Both the position numbers and the translations under genes were made by a program. A DNA stretch of 49,934 bases, taken from Candidatus Zixiibacteriota bacterium (GTDB lineage Bacteria > Zixibacteria > MSB-5A5 > WJJR01 > JAJRUJ01). The notes beneath the pieces are model-generated. The model was not told the DNA's origin. It was given only the letters and a program-made list of their open reading frames with translations, and made no database searches. Each line of letters begins with the position of its first letter. The stretch's first letter is position 1. The stretch is from the NCBI GenBank assembly GCA_024277855.1, contig JAJRUJ010000084.1:1-49934 (forward strand). The letters are read 5' to 3'. This document shows, piece after piece, positions 35,707 through 44,280 of the stretch.

Positions 35707-35881
35707 TACACTCCCTCCATTTATCGTTTGTTGTTCTCTTTCTTTCCTCTGCGGGACAGAATCAATCAGTCCCAAAATCAAAATGTACGCACATTTGCGG
35801 TTGGTGGGCAACCAAGATATTGACTTTGCTGTCCACTTTTCGGCTTACCCGGTTCTGCCCGCCCCCCGGGTTTCAGCCGGA

Positions 35882-36631
35882 TCAGGCGGTAATCATCCCC
35901 CCGTCGACTCGGATTACCTGGCCGGTGATATACCCCGCCGCATCCGAGGCAAGGAATTCAACGGTGCGGGCAATATCCTCCGGCTGGCCCAATTTGCTCA
36001 AGGGAATCGCCTTCAAGTATTCGTCAATCACCTTGACCGGCAGCTTGTCGGTCATCGCCGTCTGAATAAACCCCGGGGCGATAGCATTGGCGGTGATCCC
36101 GCGTGAGGCCGCCTCTTTGGCTGTCGATTTGGTCAGGGCGATTAACCCGGCTTTAGAAGCCGCGTAATTGGCCTGCCCGGCGTTACCCATTATGCCGACC
36201 ACCGAGGCGATATTGACAATCCGGCCCGCGCGTTTCTTGAGCATTGGCCGTAAACATGCCTTGGTCAGCAGGAATGCGGCTTTAAGGTTAACCGTCAAAA
36301 CCAGGTCCCAATCGGCCTCGGTCATCCTCATTATAAACTGGTCGCGGGTGATCCCGGCGTTGTTGACCAGAATATCCGGGGCCTCCCAGGCCGTGGAGAT
36401 CTCTTTAACTACCCGGTCGACTTCCTCGCCCCTGGAAATGTCCGCCTTGACCCCCAGCGCCGGTACCCCGGCTGTCTTGAGTTCATCGATGAACGTGTTG
36501 AGCGCTGTTTCGTCGATGTCGCAGACCGCGAGGCGGCATCCTGCCGCGCCAAGGACTTCGGAAATTCGTTTGCCGATCCCGTTGGCGCCCCCGGTGACCA
36601 GAGCGACTTTGCCATTGGTCTGTTCTGCCAT
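35882..36631 (-). CDS. fabG: 3-oxoacyl-[acyl-carrier-protein] reductase
   Basis: FabG (249 aa) is the NADPH-dependent ketoreductase of fatty acid synthesis and an SDR protein. The TGGANGIGKRISE cofactor motif, the NNAGITRD segment, and the catalytic Ser-Tyr-Lys in IASVVGIMGNAGQANYAASKAG are present. The C-terminal EFLASDAAGYITGQVIRVDGG is the usual FabG end. The ATG at 36631 has AGGA eight bases upstream. A gap of 175 bases separates it from acpP, larger than elsewhere in the operon. Confidence 0.96.
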   Translation of the reverse strand: MAEQTNGKVALVTGGANGIGKRISEVLGAAGCRLAVCDIDETALNTFIDELKTAGVPALGVKADISRGEEVDRVVKEISTAWEAPDILVNNAGITRDQFIMRMTEADWDLVLTVNLKAAFLLTKACLRPMLKKRAGRIVNIASVVGIMGNAGQANYAASKAGLIALTKSTAKEAASRGITANAIAPGFIQTAMTDKLPVKVIDEYLKAIPLSKLGQPEDIARTVEFLASDAAGYITGQVIRVDGGMITA

Positions 36632-36673
36632 AACTATTTCCTGTCCCAGAATTACTCGGTATTTATATCAAAG

Positions 36674-37600
36674 TCAGGTCAATTGGGCAAGACCGGAGGC
36701 AATTTGCTCGTCGGTCTCCATGCCGATAATTTTTCCGTCCGTTATCGATTTTTTCGCCAGACCCGCGAGGACCTGTTTGGGGCCTAACTCAACATATGTA
36801 TCCACGCCGTGTTCACTCAGCCAGGTCAACGAGGGATACCACAACACCGGCGCGGTGATCTGCCTGACGAGCAGTTCTTTCAGCCGGGCCGGGTCAGCTG
36901 ACGCCTCGGCGGTCACATTGGGCACAATGGGGACACGAGGCGCGGCAAAGGTCAAACCATCGAGCACTTCGGATAGTTGCTGCGGTGCCGGTTCCATCAA
37001 CGGTGAATGGAATGCGCCACCGACGGGGAGGGGCAGGACGCGACGCGCGCCTTTTTCTTTCAAGATCCGTGAGGCGGTGGCGACCGCATCGTTTGCCCCT
37101 GAGATCGCGATCTGTGACGGTGAATTGTGGTTGGCCGGTTCAACAACACCGTCGACACCGGCGCAGACTTCGCGGACAACATCAAAGTCAAGATTTAACA
37201 CCGCCGCCATCGTGCCGGGGTTGGCCGTGCACGCGGCCTGCATAAACTCCGCGCGTTTGCCGACGGCAGTAAGTGCGTCGGCAAAATTCAACACGCCGGC
37301 GGCATATAACGCGGTGTATTCGCCCAGCGAATGGCCGGCGTAATAATCGGGGGAGAAACCGGCCTCGGCGGCGCGGTCATAGATAATGGCCGAATGAATA
37401 AAAATCGCGGGCTGGGTATATTTTGTTTCGGTCAACAATTCGGCCGGGCCGTCAAACGATGCCGAGGCGATATCGAACCCCAGAATCTCATTGGCCTCCC
37501 GATAACGCCGCCGCACCGTATCGTCGGCTTCGTACAGCCCTTTGGCCATGCCGACATATTGCGAACCCTGACCGGGGAACATTGCGACGATTTTGCCCAT
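36674..37600 (-). CDS. fabD: Malonyl-CoA-ACP transacylase
   Basis: FabD (308 aa) loads malonyl groups onto ACP. The N-terminal MFPGQGSQYVGMAKGLYE and the active-site GHSLGEYTALYAAG, with the nucleophile Ser 91, are diagnostic. The catalytic His lies in PVGGAFHSPLM. The ATG at 37600 has AAAGGAG five bases upstream. It lies between fabH and fabG in the standard order. Length is typical and no damage is seen. Confidence 0.96.
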   Translation of the reverse strand: MGKIVAMFPGQGSQYVGMAKGLYEADDTVRRRYREANEILGFDIASASFDGPAELLTETKYTQPAIFIHSAIIYDRAAEAGFSPDYYAGHSLGEYTALYAAGVLNFADALTAVGKRAEFMQAACTANPGTMAAVLNLDFDVVREVCAGVDGVVEPANHNSPSQIAISGANDAVATASRILKEKGARRVLPLPVGGAFHSPLMEPAPQQLSEVLDGLTFAAPRVPIVPNVTAEASADPARLKELLVRQITAPVLWYPSLTWLSEHGVDTYVELGPKQVLAGLAKKSITDGKIIGMETDEQIASGLAQLT

Positions 37601-37643
37601 GGTACTCCTTTACCGGGGACGATGACAGCAATCCCTGCGCAAC

Positions 37644-38642
37644 CTAAAAACGGACGACCGCCGAGCCCCAGGTGAAACCGCCGCCGAATGCTGTCATCAA
37701 TACGGTCATCCCTTTGGTGACTTTGCCGGCGCGCCGCGCCTCGTCGAGCGCTATCGGTACGCTCGCCGCCGATGTGTTGCCGTAATTCTGGATATTTATA
37801 AAAACTTTGTCGCGGTTGGCTTTCAGTTTTTTCACCAGGGCTTCAATAATCCGTATATTGGCCTGATGGGGAATAATCATGTCGATATCCTCGATCCCCA
37901 CGCCGGCTTTCTCCATTGCCTGTACGCAGGAGTCAGCCATTTCCCGTACGGCATATTTAAATACTTCCCGGCCGTCCATGTGCAACAGATGCCCTCTTTG
38001 CTCGTAATTTTCCGGCGTCAGGGGGACTTTCGATCCGCCGATCGGCATATTCAACAAATCGCCGAGACGGCCGTCGCCGGAAATATGCGCCGCAAGGATA
38101 CCGGTGCCGTTTTCTTTTTCGCCGTTTTCACCGCGCGTCACCACTGCACAGCCACAACCGTCGCCGAAAAGCACGCAGGTGTTCCGATCCTGGTAATTGG
38201 TAATGGAGCTGAGCGTTTCGGCCCCGGCGACCAGCACATTACGATACATCCCCGACTCGACAAATGACTGCCCCATGGCCAGTCCGTAGATAAATCCGGC
38301 GCAGGCCGCCGCGATATCGACGATAGCGGCTTTGGGGATGTCGAGCTTGCGCTGGACGACACTGGCGGTGGAGGGAAGTTTGTAGTCGGGGGTGACGGTG
38401 CCGACGATGATCGCGTCGATCTCCGCCGTGGTTTTTCCCGCCTGTTCAAGAGCGCAACGGGCGGCGGCGACAATAAAATCGGATGTTGCTTCGTCTTTTG
38501 AGCGGATCCGTCGTTCGTGGATCCCCGTGCGGGTAACGATCCATTCATCGGAGGTGTCGATCATCCGTTCTAAATCGGCATTGGTCAACACATGCTCCGG
38601 AGTATAGTGCCCGGTTCCGGAAATAATGGCGCGGTGATTCAT
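37644..38642 (-). CDS. fabH: 3-oxoacyl-[acyl-carrier-protein] synthase III
   Basis: FabH (332 aa) starts fatty acid synthesis by condensing acetyl-CoA (or a branched starter) with malonyl-ACP. The triad is visible: Cys 114 in DIAAACAGFIYGLAMG, His in IPHQANIRIIEA, and Asn in YGNTSAASVPIAL. The N-terminal DTSDEWIVTRTGIHERR is the family signature. It overlaps plsX by four bases (ATGA), indicating coupling. It is complete and ordinary in length. Confidence 0.96.
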   Translation of the reverse strand: MNHRAIISGTGHYTPEHVLTNADLERMIDTSDEWIVTRTGIHERRIRSKDEATSDFIVAAARCALEQAGKTTAEIDAIIVGTVTPDYKLPSTASVVQRKLDIPKAAIVDIAAACAGFIYGLAMGQSFVESGMYRNVLVAGAETLSSITNYQDRNTCVLFGDGCGCAVVTRGENGEKENGTGILAAHISGDGRLGDLLNMPIGGSKVPLTPENYEQRGHLLHMDGREVFKYAVREMADSCVQAMEKAGVGIEDIDMIIPHQANIRIIEALVKKLKANRDKVFINIQNYGNTSAASVPIALDEARRAGKVTKGMTVLMTAFGGGFTWGSAVVRF

Positions 38643-39682
38643 CGGGTCTCCGCCGGCTTGCGCGCACCGTTGGTCAGGGCCAGATTAATCTGGTGGTTAA
38701 CGTCGGATTTGATCATGCTGCAAGCCACTTCAATCGCGTTATAAATCGCTTTTGACGAAGAGCGTCCGTGGGCGACAATACATACACCGCGCACGCCCAG
38801 AAGCGGCGCCCCACCGACTTCGGAATAATCGAACGACTGGCGCAACCGTCGTAAAAACGGCCCCATCAACAATGCCCCAAATCGCGAGAACCAGTTGGTC
38901 CGAATTTGATGTCGAAATTTGTTAAAGACAAATCCTTTGACCGATTCGGCGAATTTGAGCAGGATGTTGCCGATGAATCCGTCACAGACGACTACGTCGG
39001 CCTCGCCGCGCAAGATGTCGCGGCCTTCGATATTGCCGACAAAATTAATCGGCGCGCCGGAAAGAATGTCGTAGGTGGCAAGCGTCAACTCGTTCCCTTT
39101 GGTCCGTTCCTCGCCGATCGAAAGCAGGCCCACGCGCGGCTTGTCGAATTTGAGCACATTTTCACAGTAGACCGAACCCATAATCGCGAACTCATAGAGG
39201 TTTTGCGCTTTACAATTAGCGTTAGCCCCGACATCCAAAATCAGCGTGCGGCCCGTTTCGGTGGGGAGAGAGGTGGCAATCGCCGGGCGCGAGACATTAC
39301 GCAGTCGGCCGAGGGTAAACAGCGAAGCGGCCATGAATGCACCGGTATGTCCGGGGGAGATCGTGGCCTGAACCCGGCCTTCGCGTTGGAGTTGCACGGC
39401 CACCGCGACCGACGAGTTCTTGCGTTTGATCCCGTCGGAGGCCGGACTGCCCATGGGGATCGCCTCCTCGGCGTGCTCGATGTCTATGCGGCCCCGCAAC
39501 GCACTCTCCTGCTTCGATTCTGCGATTGCGGCGGCTATTTTTTTCTCATCGCCGACTAAAACCACCCGTAACGGGCCGTCGGCTTGATTCAGGTATTGGA
39601 GCGTCGCCTCGATACAAACCGAGACGCCCGACTCGCAACCCATCGCATCGATGGCGATCGCTTGCACATTGCCCGCTGTCAT
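38639..39682 (-). CDS. plsX: Phosphate acyltransferase PlsX
   Basis: PlsX (347 aa) makes acyl-phosphate from acyl-ACP for phospholipid synthesis. The N-terminal AIAIDAMGCESG and the following SPGHTGAFMAASLFTLGRL are typical, as are LDVGANANCKAQNLYEFA, VGLLSIGEERTKGNEL and VVCDGFIGNILLKFAE. The ATG at 39682 has GAGGAGG directly upstream, so I chose it over the longer frame up to 39730. It forms the plsX-fabH-fabD-fabG-acpP-fabF block. Confidence 0.95.
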   Translation of the reverse strand: MTAGNVQAIAIDAMGCESGVSVCIEATLQYLNQADGPLRVVLVGDEKKIAAAIAESKQESALRGRIDIEHAEEAIPMGSPASDGIKRKNSSVAVAVQLQREGRVQATISPGHTGAFMAASLFTLGRLRNVSRPAIATSLPTETGRTLILDVGANANCKAQNLYEFAIMGSVYCENVLKFDKPRVGLLSIGEERTKGNELTLATYDILSGAPINFVGNIEGRDILRGEADVVVCDGFIGNILLKFAESVKGFVFNKFRHQIRTNWFSRFGALLMGPFLRRLRQSFDYSEVGGAPLLGVRGVCIVAHGRSSSKAIYNAIEVACSMIKSDVNHQINLALTNGARKPAETR

Positions 39683-39766
39683 TTCCTCCTCACACGCTCC
39701 CGCATACCGGATACTCGGGTTTTGCCGCACACCCGCAGATCAGACCAGCATGCCTTGTTTGGGGAA

Positions 39767-39949
39767 TCAACCCTTTGCCGGGGCAAGGACCTCTTGACCT
39801 TTATAGTATCCGCATTCCGGGCAAACGTGATGCGGCAGCCGCAATGAATGGCAGTTTGAACACTCGACCAGGTTCGGGGCGGCGGTCTTGTAGTGGGTGC
39901 GGCGTTTGCGGCCCCGCGCCTTCGAAATTCGCCGTTTTGGCAGTGGCAT
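39767..39949 (-). CDS. rpmF: 50S ribosomal protein L32, zinc-binding
   Basis: L32 (60 aa) has the usual N-terminus MPLPKRRISKARGRKRR and a zinc ribbon with two CxxC pairs (CSNC and CPEC). Position between yceD and plsX is the conserved one in many bacteria and links ribosome assembly with lipid synthesis in one transcript. The protein ends at PAKG. It is intact. Confidence 0.95.
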   Translation of the reverse strand: MPLPKRRISKARGRKRRTHYKTAAPNLVECSNCHSLRLPHHVCPECGYYKGQEVLAPAKG

Positions 39950-39992
39950 ACCTGACTACTCCATCGGACAGATTGTTATCTTTTCCTGCTGT

Positions 39993-40532
39993 TTATATCT
40001 TTTTTTGCGGGTCATCGTGCTTTTCCAACAGTTCTTTGAGCGGCCCCCAGCGACTGTCGGTTTCTTCTCGTACACAATCGCAGTCGCCTTCGTTGAGATT
40101 TTTTCCGCATTGCGCACAAAGTCCCCGACAATCAGTCGCGCAGAGCGGATTGGCCTGGGCGTTTACCAAAAGGATTTCGCGAAGCCGATCACCGATTTCC
40201 AGGCTATACGCGTCTTTTTCGATAAACCAGTAATCCTCAGTTGCTTCTTCCTCGGCAAGGATTTTACGGTCGGCGATAAGCTGTACCACCCAATTAATCG
40301 GTTCATCAATCGCGGTAACAAAATTCTCGGCGCACCTCACGCAACGCGTCCGCGCCGTCGTGGCCACCGATCCTCGGATAATATACTGGTTTTCGGTAAA
40401 GCGCACCTGTAAGCGGACATCAACCGGCTGGTCGAACTCATAATCCGGGTATGATAGGTCCAGCTTTTCGGGTCCGACCTGCTTGGTAAACTGTCCCTCC
40501 CCCTCCTTTAATTCCTTCAAATCAATCACCAT
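39993..40532 (-). CDS. yceD: YceD/DUF177 family protein
   Basis: This 179-residue protein belongs to the YceD (DUF177) family usually encoded next to rpmF; the family has been linked to large-subunit rRNA assembly. Cysteines occur as CVRC (residues 64 and 67) and in the C-terminal cluster NPLCATDCRGLCAQCG and CDC, giving a typical zinc-binding pattern. No Shine-Dalgarno is seen before the ATG at 40532, and a promoter-like pair lies directly upstream, so translation may be leaderless. It is the first gene of the fab operon. Confidence 0.88.
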   Translation of the reverse strand: MVIDLKELKEGEGQFTKQVGPEKLDLSYPDYEFDQPVDVRLQVRFTENQYIIRGSVATTARTRCVRCAENFVTAIDEPINWVVQLIADRKILAEEEATEDYWFIEKDAYSLEIGDRLREILLVNAQANPLCATDCRGLCAQCGKNLNEGDCDCVREETDSRWGPLKELLEKHDDPQKKI

Positions 40533-40541
40533 AAGCCGCTT

Positions 40542-40569
40542 AACCTATGGAATTAGTTCAGATTGTCAA
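40542..40569 (-). promoter_or_regulatory. Predicted sigma-70-type promoter of the yceD-rpmF-fab operon
   Basis: Read on the minus strand, TTGACA (40569-40564) and TAGGTT (40547-40542) are 16 bases apart. Only nine bases separate the -10 from the yceD ATG, which predicts a leaderless or near-leaderless transcript. Confidence 0.55.
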
Positions 40570-40683
40570 GTGCTATCTTCCCGCCCCCCGGGAAGGATCG
40601 CAGTTGATACGCGCCAATATATGAATGATTTGAGGTCGTTTTTATATCAATTCAAAATGCTTTTTGATCCGGAGACTAACTTT

Positions 40684-40711
40684 TTCACAGATTGCAACAT
40701 TTGTGTATCCT
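40684..40711 (+). promoter_or_regulatory. Candidate promoter of dnaB
   Basis: TTCACA (40684-40689) and TATCCT (40706-40711) are 16 bases apart. The leader to the dnaB ATG would be about 36 bases and holds a strong AGGAGGTG (40739-40746). Confidence 0.45.
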
Positions 40712-40753
40712 GTCAGAGGATTTTCCATATATTTGTTGAGGAGGTGAGATTCG

Positions 40754-42166
40754 ATGAATGTAGGGAATGATCGACAGGGGAAACAGCCCCCCCACGACAT
40801 TTATGCCGAGCAACATGTTCTGGGAGCGATACTTATAGACGGGGATGCTATCGGCCTGATCCTTGAATCCCTGAAGCCGTCTGATTTCTACAAGAAGAAA
40901 CATGGGGCAATCTATGAGGCGATGGTATCTCTTGCCGGTAATGCCGATCCAACCGACATCGTCAGTGTCGCCGATGTGCTGTTACAAAATAATGCATTGG
41001 ACGATATTGGGGGGCGGGGGGAACTCATCGATCTGGCGGCGAATGTTGCAACTTCCGCGAATATTGAGCATCATGCGAAAATAATCAAAGACAAGTCCGT
41101 TATGAGGCAATTAATTAGCGCCTCGACCGCCATTGCGAAGAGTTGTTTCCAGGAATCCTCCAGCCCGGACAATTTATTGGATTTGGCCGAACAGACGATT
41201 TTTGACATTTCCGAACACCGGACGATGAAAGATTTCGTTCTTTTGGAAGATTTGCTTCCGCAAACCTTTCAGGAGATTGAAGAATTTCATAAACGAGGCG
41301 GCCAGATAACCGGCCTGTCTTGCGGGTTTGATGAGCTTGATGCTCTGACATCCGGAATGCACAAATCAGAAATGATTGTGGTTGCGGGAAGGCCCTCCAT
41401 GGGCAAGACGGCTTTTGCCCTGAATATTGCCGAACATGTGGCGCTAAAAGAAAAGATTCCCGTCGGTATTTTTTCTCTTGAAATGTCGAAGGCCCAACTG
41501 ACTCTTCGTCTTCTCTGTGCGCATGCCCGGGTAAATTCGCATGCTTTGCGCACCGGCCGTCTAAAAAGCGATGAGTGGCCCAAGCTTGCTGCAGCGACCG
41601 GGCCATTGTCCGAGAGTCAAATCTGGATCGATGATACCGCGGGTTTGGGCATTCTGGAGTTGCGCGCAAAAGCCCGACGCCTCAAAAAACAACACGACCT
41701 TGGCTTAGTCATGATTGACTATATGCAGATGATGCGCGGCCCGACACATTCGGAGAACCGACAACAGGAGATTGCCCAGATCTCTCGGTCGCTTAAGGGC
41801 ATGGCCAAAGAACTTGAAATCCCCGTCATTGCCCTTTCGCAGCTTTCCCGAGGCCCCGAACAACGAGGGGGAGACCGCAAACCGCAGTTGGCCGATTTGC
41901 GGGAATCGGGCGCAATCGAGCAGGATGCTGACGTCGTGATGTTCATCTATCGGCCCGAAAGGTACGATATAAAGAAAGACAGCGATGGCCGGTCGGTCGA
42001 GAACGTTGCGGAAATAATCATCTCCAAACAGCGCAACGGTCCCACCGGAACCGTCCGCCTGGCGTTCTTGAAAGAGTATGTCCGCTTCGAAAACCTGGCC
42101 GCTCCCTCACGCGAGAGTGAGCCGGTCGGGGTTGCCGGGGCGGGCGGAATGGATTCGCCATTCTGA
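40754..42166 (+). CDS. dnaB: Replicative DNA helicase
   Basis: DnaB (470 aa) is the hexameric replication-fork helicase. The N-terminal domain has QHVLGAILIDGDAIGLIL. The RecA-like domain has the Walker A segment GRPSMGKTAFALNIAEHVA, the FSLEMSKAQLTLRLL motif, and VMIDYMQMMRG. The C-terminal region shows ALSQLSRGPEQRGGDRKPQL and DLRESGAIEQDADVVMFIYRP. The ATG has AGGAGGTG upstream. The stop overlaps the next ATG by one base (TGATG), so the helicase is coupled to a lipid transporter, which is unusual. Confidence 0.97.
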   Translation: MNVGNDRQGKQPPHDIYAEQHVLGAILIDGDAIGLILESLKPSDFYKKKHGAIYEAMVSLAGNADPTDIVSVADVLLQNNALDDIGGRGELIDLAANVATSANIEHHAKIIKDKSVMRQLISASTAIAKSCFQESSSPDNLLDLAEQTIFDISEHRTMKDFVLLEDLLPQTFQEIEEFHKRGGQITGLSCGFDELDALTSGMHKSEMIVVAGRPSMGKTAFALNIAEHVALKEKIPVGIFSLEMSKAQLTLRLLCAHARVNSHALRTGRLKSDEWPKLAAATGPLSESQIWIDDTAGLGILELRAKARRLKKQHDLGLVMIDYMQMMRGPTHSENRQQEIAQISRSLKGMAKELEIPVIALSQLSRGPEQRGGDRKPQLADLRESGAIEQDADVVMFIYRPERYDIKKDSDGRSVENVAEIIISKQRNGPTGTVRLAFLKEYVRFENLAAPSRESEPVGVAGAGGMDSPF

Positions 42167-42945
42167 TGTTTACCCTACTGGCCGCGTGCGGAAAAATGAC
42201 CCTCGACTTCCTCGAATATGTCGGGGGTCTTTTTGTGATGGGGTGGCGGATAATCTGCGCCCTGCCCTCGATTTTTGTCTCGCCCCGGCTGACCATCGAT
42301 CAGATGCTGCAGATCGGCGTAAACTCGTTTCCCCTGATTTTGCTGGTGTCGGTGTTTACCGGTTCGGTCGCCGCCTGGCAGACCGCTTACCAGATGGTCG
42401 ATTTCGTGCCGATGCGGTTTTTGGGGGTAACTGTCGGGAAGGCGGTGACGATCGAACTGGCGCCGGTGCTGACTGCGCTGGTGCTTGCCGGACGAGTAGG
42501 GGCGTCGATTGCCGCCGAGTTGGGAACGATGCGGGTGACCGAGCAGATTGACGCTCTTGAAGCGATGGCCATCGACCCGGTGCGGTATCTTGTTTTGCCC
42601 CGGGTGGTCGCCGGGATTATCATGATCCCGATTCTCTCGCTGTTTGCGACGGTGATTGCGATCCTTGGGGCATTGGTGGTCTCGGTGTCAGTCGTCAATA
42701 TTTCCTCGGAGATGTTTTTAAACGGAGTGAAGCGCTATTTCTACATCAGTGACCTGGTGGCGGGGCAGACCAAGGCCGCGATGTTCGGCTTGATCATCTC
42801 CCTGATCGGTTGTTACCAGGGGTTTATTACCTCCGGCGGGGCGGAGGGTGTGGGCAAATCGACAACGCGGGCCGTGGTCGTTTCGGCCGTACTGATTTTA
42901 ATCGCCGATTTCCTGATTGCAACGCTGATGTTCCGCATGGGCTAA
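42166..42945 (+). CDS. mlaE: MlaE/YrbE-type ABC transporter permease
   Basis: This 259-residue permease belongs to the MlaE family that moves phospholipids between inner and outer membranes. Hydrophobic segments lie near residues 45-65, 80-100, 130-180 and 200-250. Family patterns include ELAPVLTALVLAGRVGASIAAELGTMRVTEQIDA and the C-terminal YQGFITSGGAEGVG. It begins one base before the dnaB stop and ends three bases before mlaF. A periplasmic MlaD partner is not in the window. Confidence 0.88.
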   Translation: MFTLLAACGKMTLDFLEYVGGLFVMGWRIICALPSIFVSPRLTIDQMLQIGVNSFPLILLVSVFTGSVAAWQTAYQMVDFVPMRFLGVTVGKAVTIELAPVLTALVLAGRVGASIAAELGTMRVTEQIDALEAMAIDPVRYLVLPRVVAGIIMIPILSLFATVIAILGALVVSVSVVNISSEMFLNGVKRYFYISDLVAGQTKAAMFGLIISLIGCYQGFITSGGAEGVGKSTTRAVVVSAVLILIADFLIATLMFRMG

Positions 42946-42948
42946 GCG

Positions 42949-43722
42949 ATGAACGATAAAAGCAACAACGAAATCGTGATCGAAGTTCGCGGCCTGGAAA
43001 AGTCATTCGACAACCACCGTGTGCTCAATGGGGTCGAGATGGACGTCCGTCGAGGGGAGACACTGGTAATCATCGGTCGCTCGGGCTGCGGAAAATCGGT
43101 TCTGCTCAAACATATTATTGGGCTGTTATCTGCCGATCGCGGTACGGTGTCGGTTGAGGGTCGGACACTCTCCAAATTGACCCGCAAAGAACTCTATGAG
43201 GTACGGCTGCGCTTTGGGATGTTGTTCCAGAATGGTGCGCTTTTCGATTCGCTGAGTGTCGGAGAAAATGTCGGCCTGGCCCTGCGCGAACATACCAGGA
43301 AGAAAATGGCGGAAATCAACGAGATCGTTGCGCGCAAACTCGAGCAAGTCGGGATGGGCGGAATGGAAAATAAAATGCCGGCCGATTTATCCGGCGGGAT
43401 GAAAAAACGGGTCTCGCTGGCGCGGGCGATTTCGCTCGACCCGGATTTTATTCTCTTCGATGAGCCGACCACCGGCCTCGACCCGATTACCGCCGATGCG
43501 ATCGACGATTTGATTGTTGAACTTGGCGGTCATCCGTCAGTGACCAGTATCGCAGTGACTCACGATATGGCTTCGGCCTACAAGATCGCCGACCGGATAA
43601 TGATGCTGCACGACGGTCGCGTACTTGTCTCCGGCACTCCCGACCAAATCCGCAGCTCCACCGACCCGATAATCCATCAGTTCATCAATGGCCTCGCCAC
43701 CGGCCCGCTTAAAGCGATTTAA
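42949..43722 (+). CDS. mlaF: MlaF-type ABC transporter ATP-binding protein
   Basis: This ATPase (257 aa) powers the MlaE permease. The Walker A motif IIGRSGCGKSVLLKHI is near residue 42. The signature DLSGGMKKRVSLARAI and Walker B FILFDEPTTGLDP follow, then the switch His in AVTHDMASAYKIADRIMML. It starts three bases after mlaE. The gene ends at a repeat-rich gap, so the transporter set visible here is two genes only. Confidence 0.93.
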   Translation: MNDKSNNEIVIEVRGLEKSFDNHRVLNGVEMDVRRGETLVIIGRSGCGKSVLLKHIIGLLSADRGTVSVEGRTLSKLTRKELYEVRLRFGMLFQNGALFDSLSVGENVGLALREHTRKKMAEINEIVARKLEQVGMGGMENKMPADLSGGMKKRVSLARAISLDPDFILFDEPTTGLDPITADAIDDLIVELGGHPSVTSIAVTHDMASAYKIADRIMMLHDGRVLVSGTPDQIRSSTDPIIHQFINGLATGPLKAI

Positions 43723-43783
43723 TATTTCAGTTGTATTATTGAGTACTTGGGTACCCCCTCCAACCTGCGGTGGCCGGGCGTGG

Positions 43784-43802
43784 CCCGAAGCTTTGCTTCG
43801 GG
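43784..43802 (+). terminator. Hairpin after mlaF
   Basis: CCCGAAGC and GCTTCGGG form an 8-bp stem around a TTT loop. TTTCAGGG follows, so the T-run is short and termination is uncertain. Confidence 0.4.
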
Positions 43803-43884
43803 TTTCAGGGAATGATGCTGACTCGCCATAAACTGAATTGATCTCGCCGATGGTTACGGTCGCCTGATTTCTTTTCACAAACCC

Positions 43885-43986
43885 CGCCCTACCGTCCAAT
43901 CCAACTCTCTGCCTGGCCGGCGAGACGTCGGCGTTACACAAAACAGCAACATTGCGACTCATATGAAGGTGCCGCAACACCCACAG
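43885..43986. repeat. Direct repeat, copy 1
   Basis: This 102-base unit begins CGCCCTACCGTCCAATCC and ends at CACAG. It is about 95% identical to copy 2 at 44180-44280, with only scattered single-base differences. Confidence 0.9.
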
Positions 43987-43994
43987 TCTTGTAG

Positions 43995-44015
43995 GGCGGA
44001 TGCTTGCCATCCGCC
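43995..44015. repeat. REP-like hairpin GGCGGATG / CATCCGCC
   Basis: An 8-bp stem with a five-base loop, flanked by GTA on the left. It resembles the hairpin at 44163-44183, which differs by paired changes in the stem. Confidence 0.6.
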
Positions 44016-44030
44016 ACACCGAATAGATTC

Positions 44031-44048
44031 CCCCGGCTAAAGCCGGGG
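44031..44048. repeat. REP-like hairpin CCCCGGC-TAAA-GCCGGGG
   Basis: A 7-bp stem with a TAAA loop. A sister hairpin at 44120-44137 has the same loop and a compensatory base-pair change. Confidence 0.65.
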
Positions 44049-44119
44049 TTCTTACTGTTACGGTTCATCTTGAACCGACCTCACTTTTGCTAACACAGAG
44101 ACGAGGATTGCTCATTCAT

Positions 44120-44137
44120 CCACGGCTAAAGCCGTGG
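44120..44137. repeat. REP-like hairpin CCACGGC-TAAA-GCCGTGG
   Basis: Sister of the hairpin at 44031-44048: one stem pair is changed from C-G to A-T while pairing is kept. Confidence 0.65.
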
Positions 44138-44162
44138 TATTCTGTCTGCGACCGCATAAAAA

Positions 44163-44183
44163 GGCGGGTGGAAATCACCCGCC
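44163..44183. repeat. REP-like hairpin GGCGGGTG / CACCCGCC
   Basis: An 8-bp stem with a GAAAT loop, whose right arm overlaps the start of direct repeat copy 2. Confidence 0.6.
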
Positions 44184-44280
44184 CTACCGTCCAATCCAAC
44201 TCTCTGCTTGGCCGGCGATACGTCGGCGTTACACAAAACAGCAACATTGCGACTCATATGAGGTGCCGCAACACTCACAG
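44180..44280. repeat. Direct repeat, copy 2
   Basis: This 101-base unit matches copy 1 at 43885-43986, including GTCGGCGTTACACAAAACAG and CATTGCGACTCATATGA. Two copies only are seen. Confidence 0.9.

Noticed and set aside
34445-36106. A 553-codon open frame on the + strand opposite fabF and acpP
   Set aside because: It runs antisense to genes with clear family motifs and reads as low-quality sequence with no recognisable domain. Long antisense frames are common in GC-rich coding DNA.
43885-44280. The direct repeats as a CRISPR array
   Set aside because: Only two copies of about 100 bases occur, far longer than CRISPR repeats, with no regular spacers and no cas genes.
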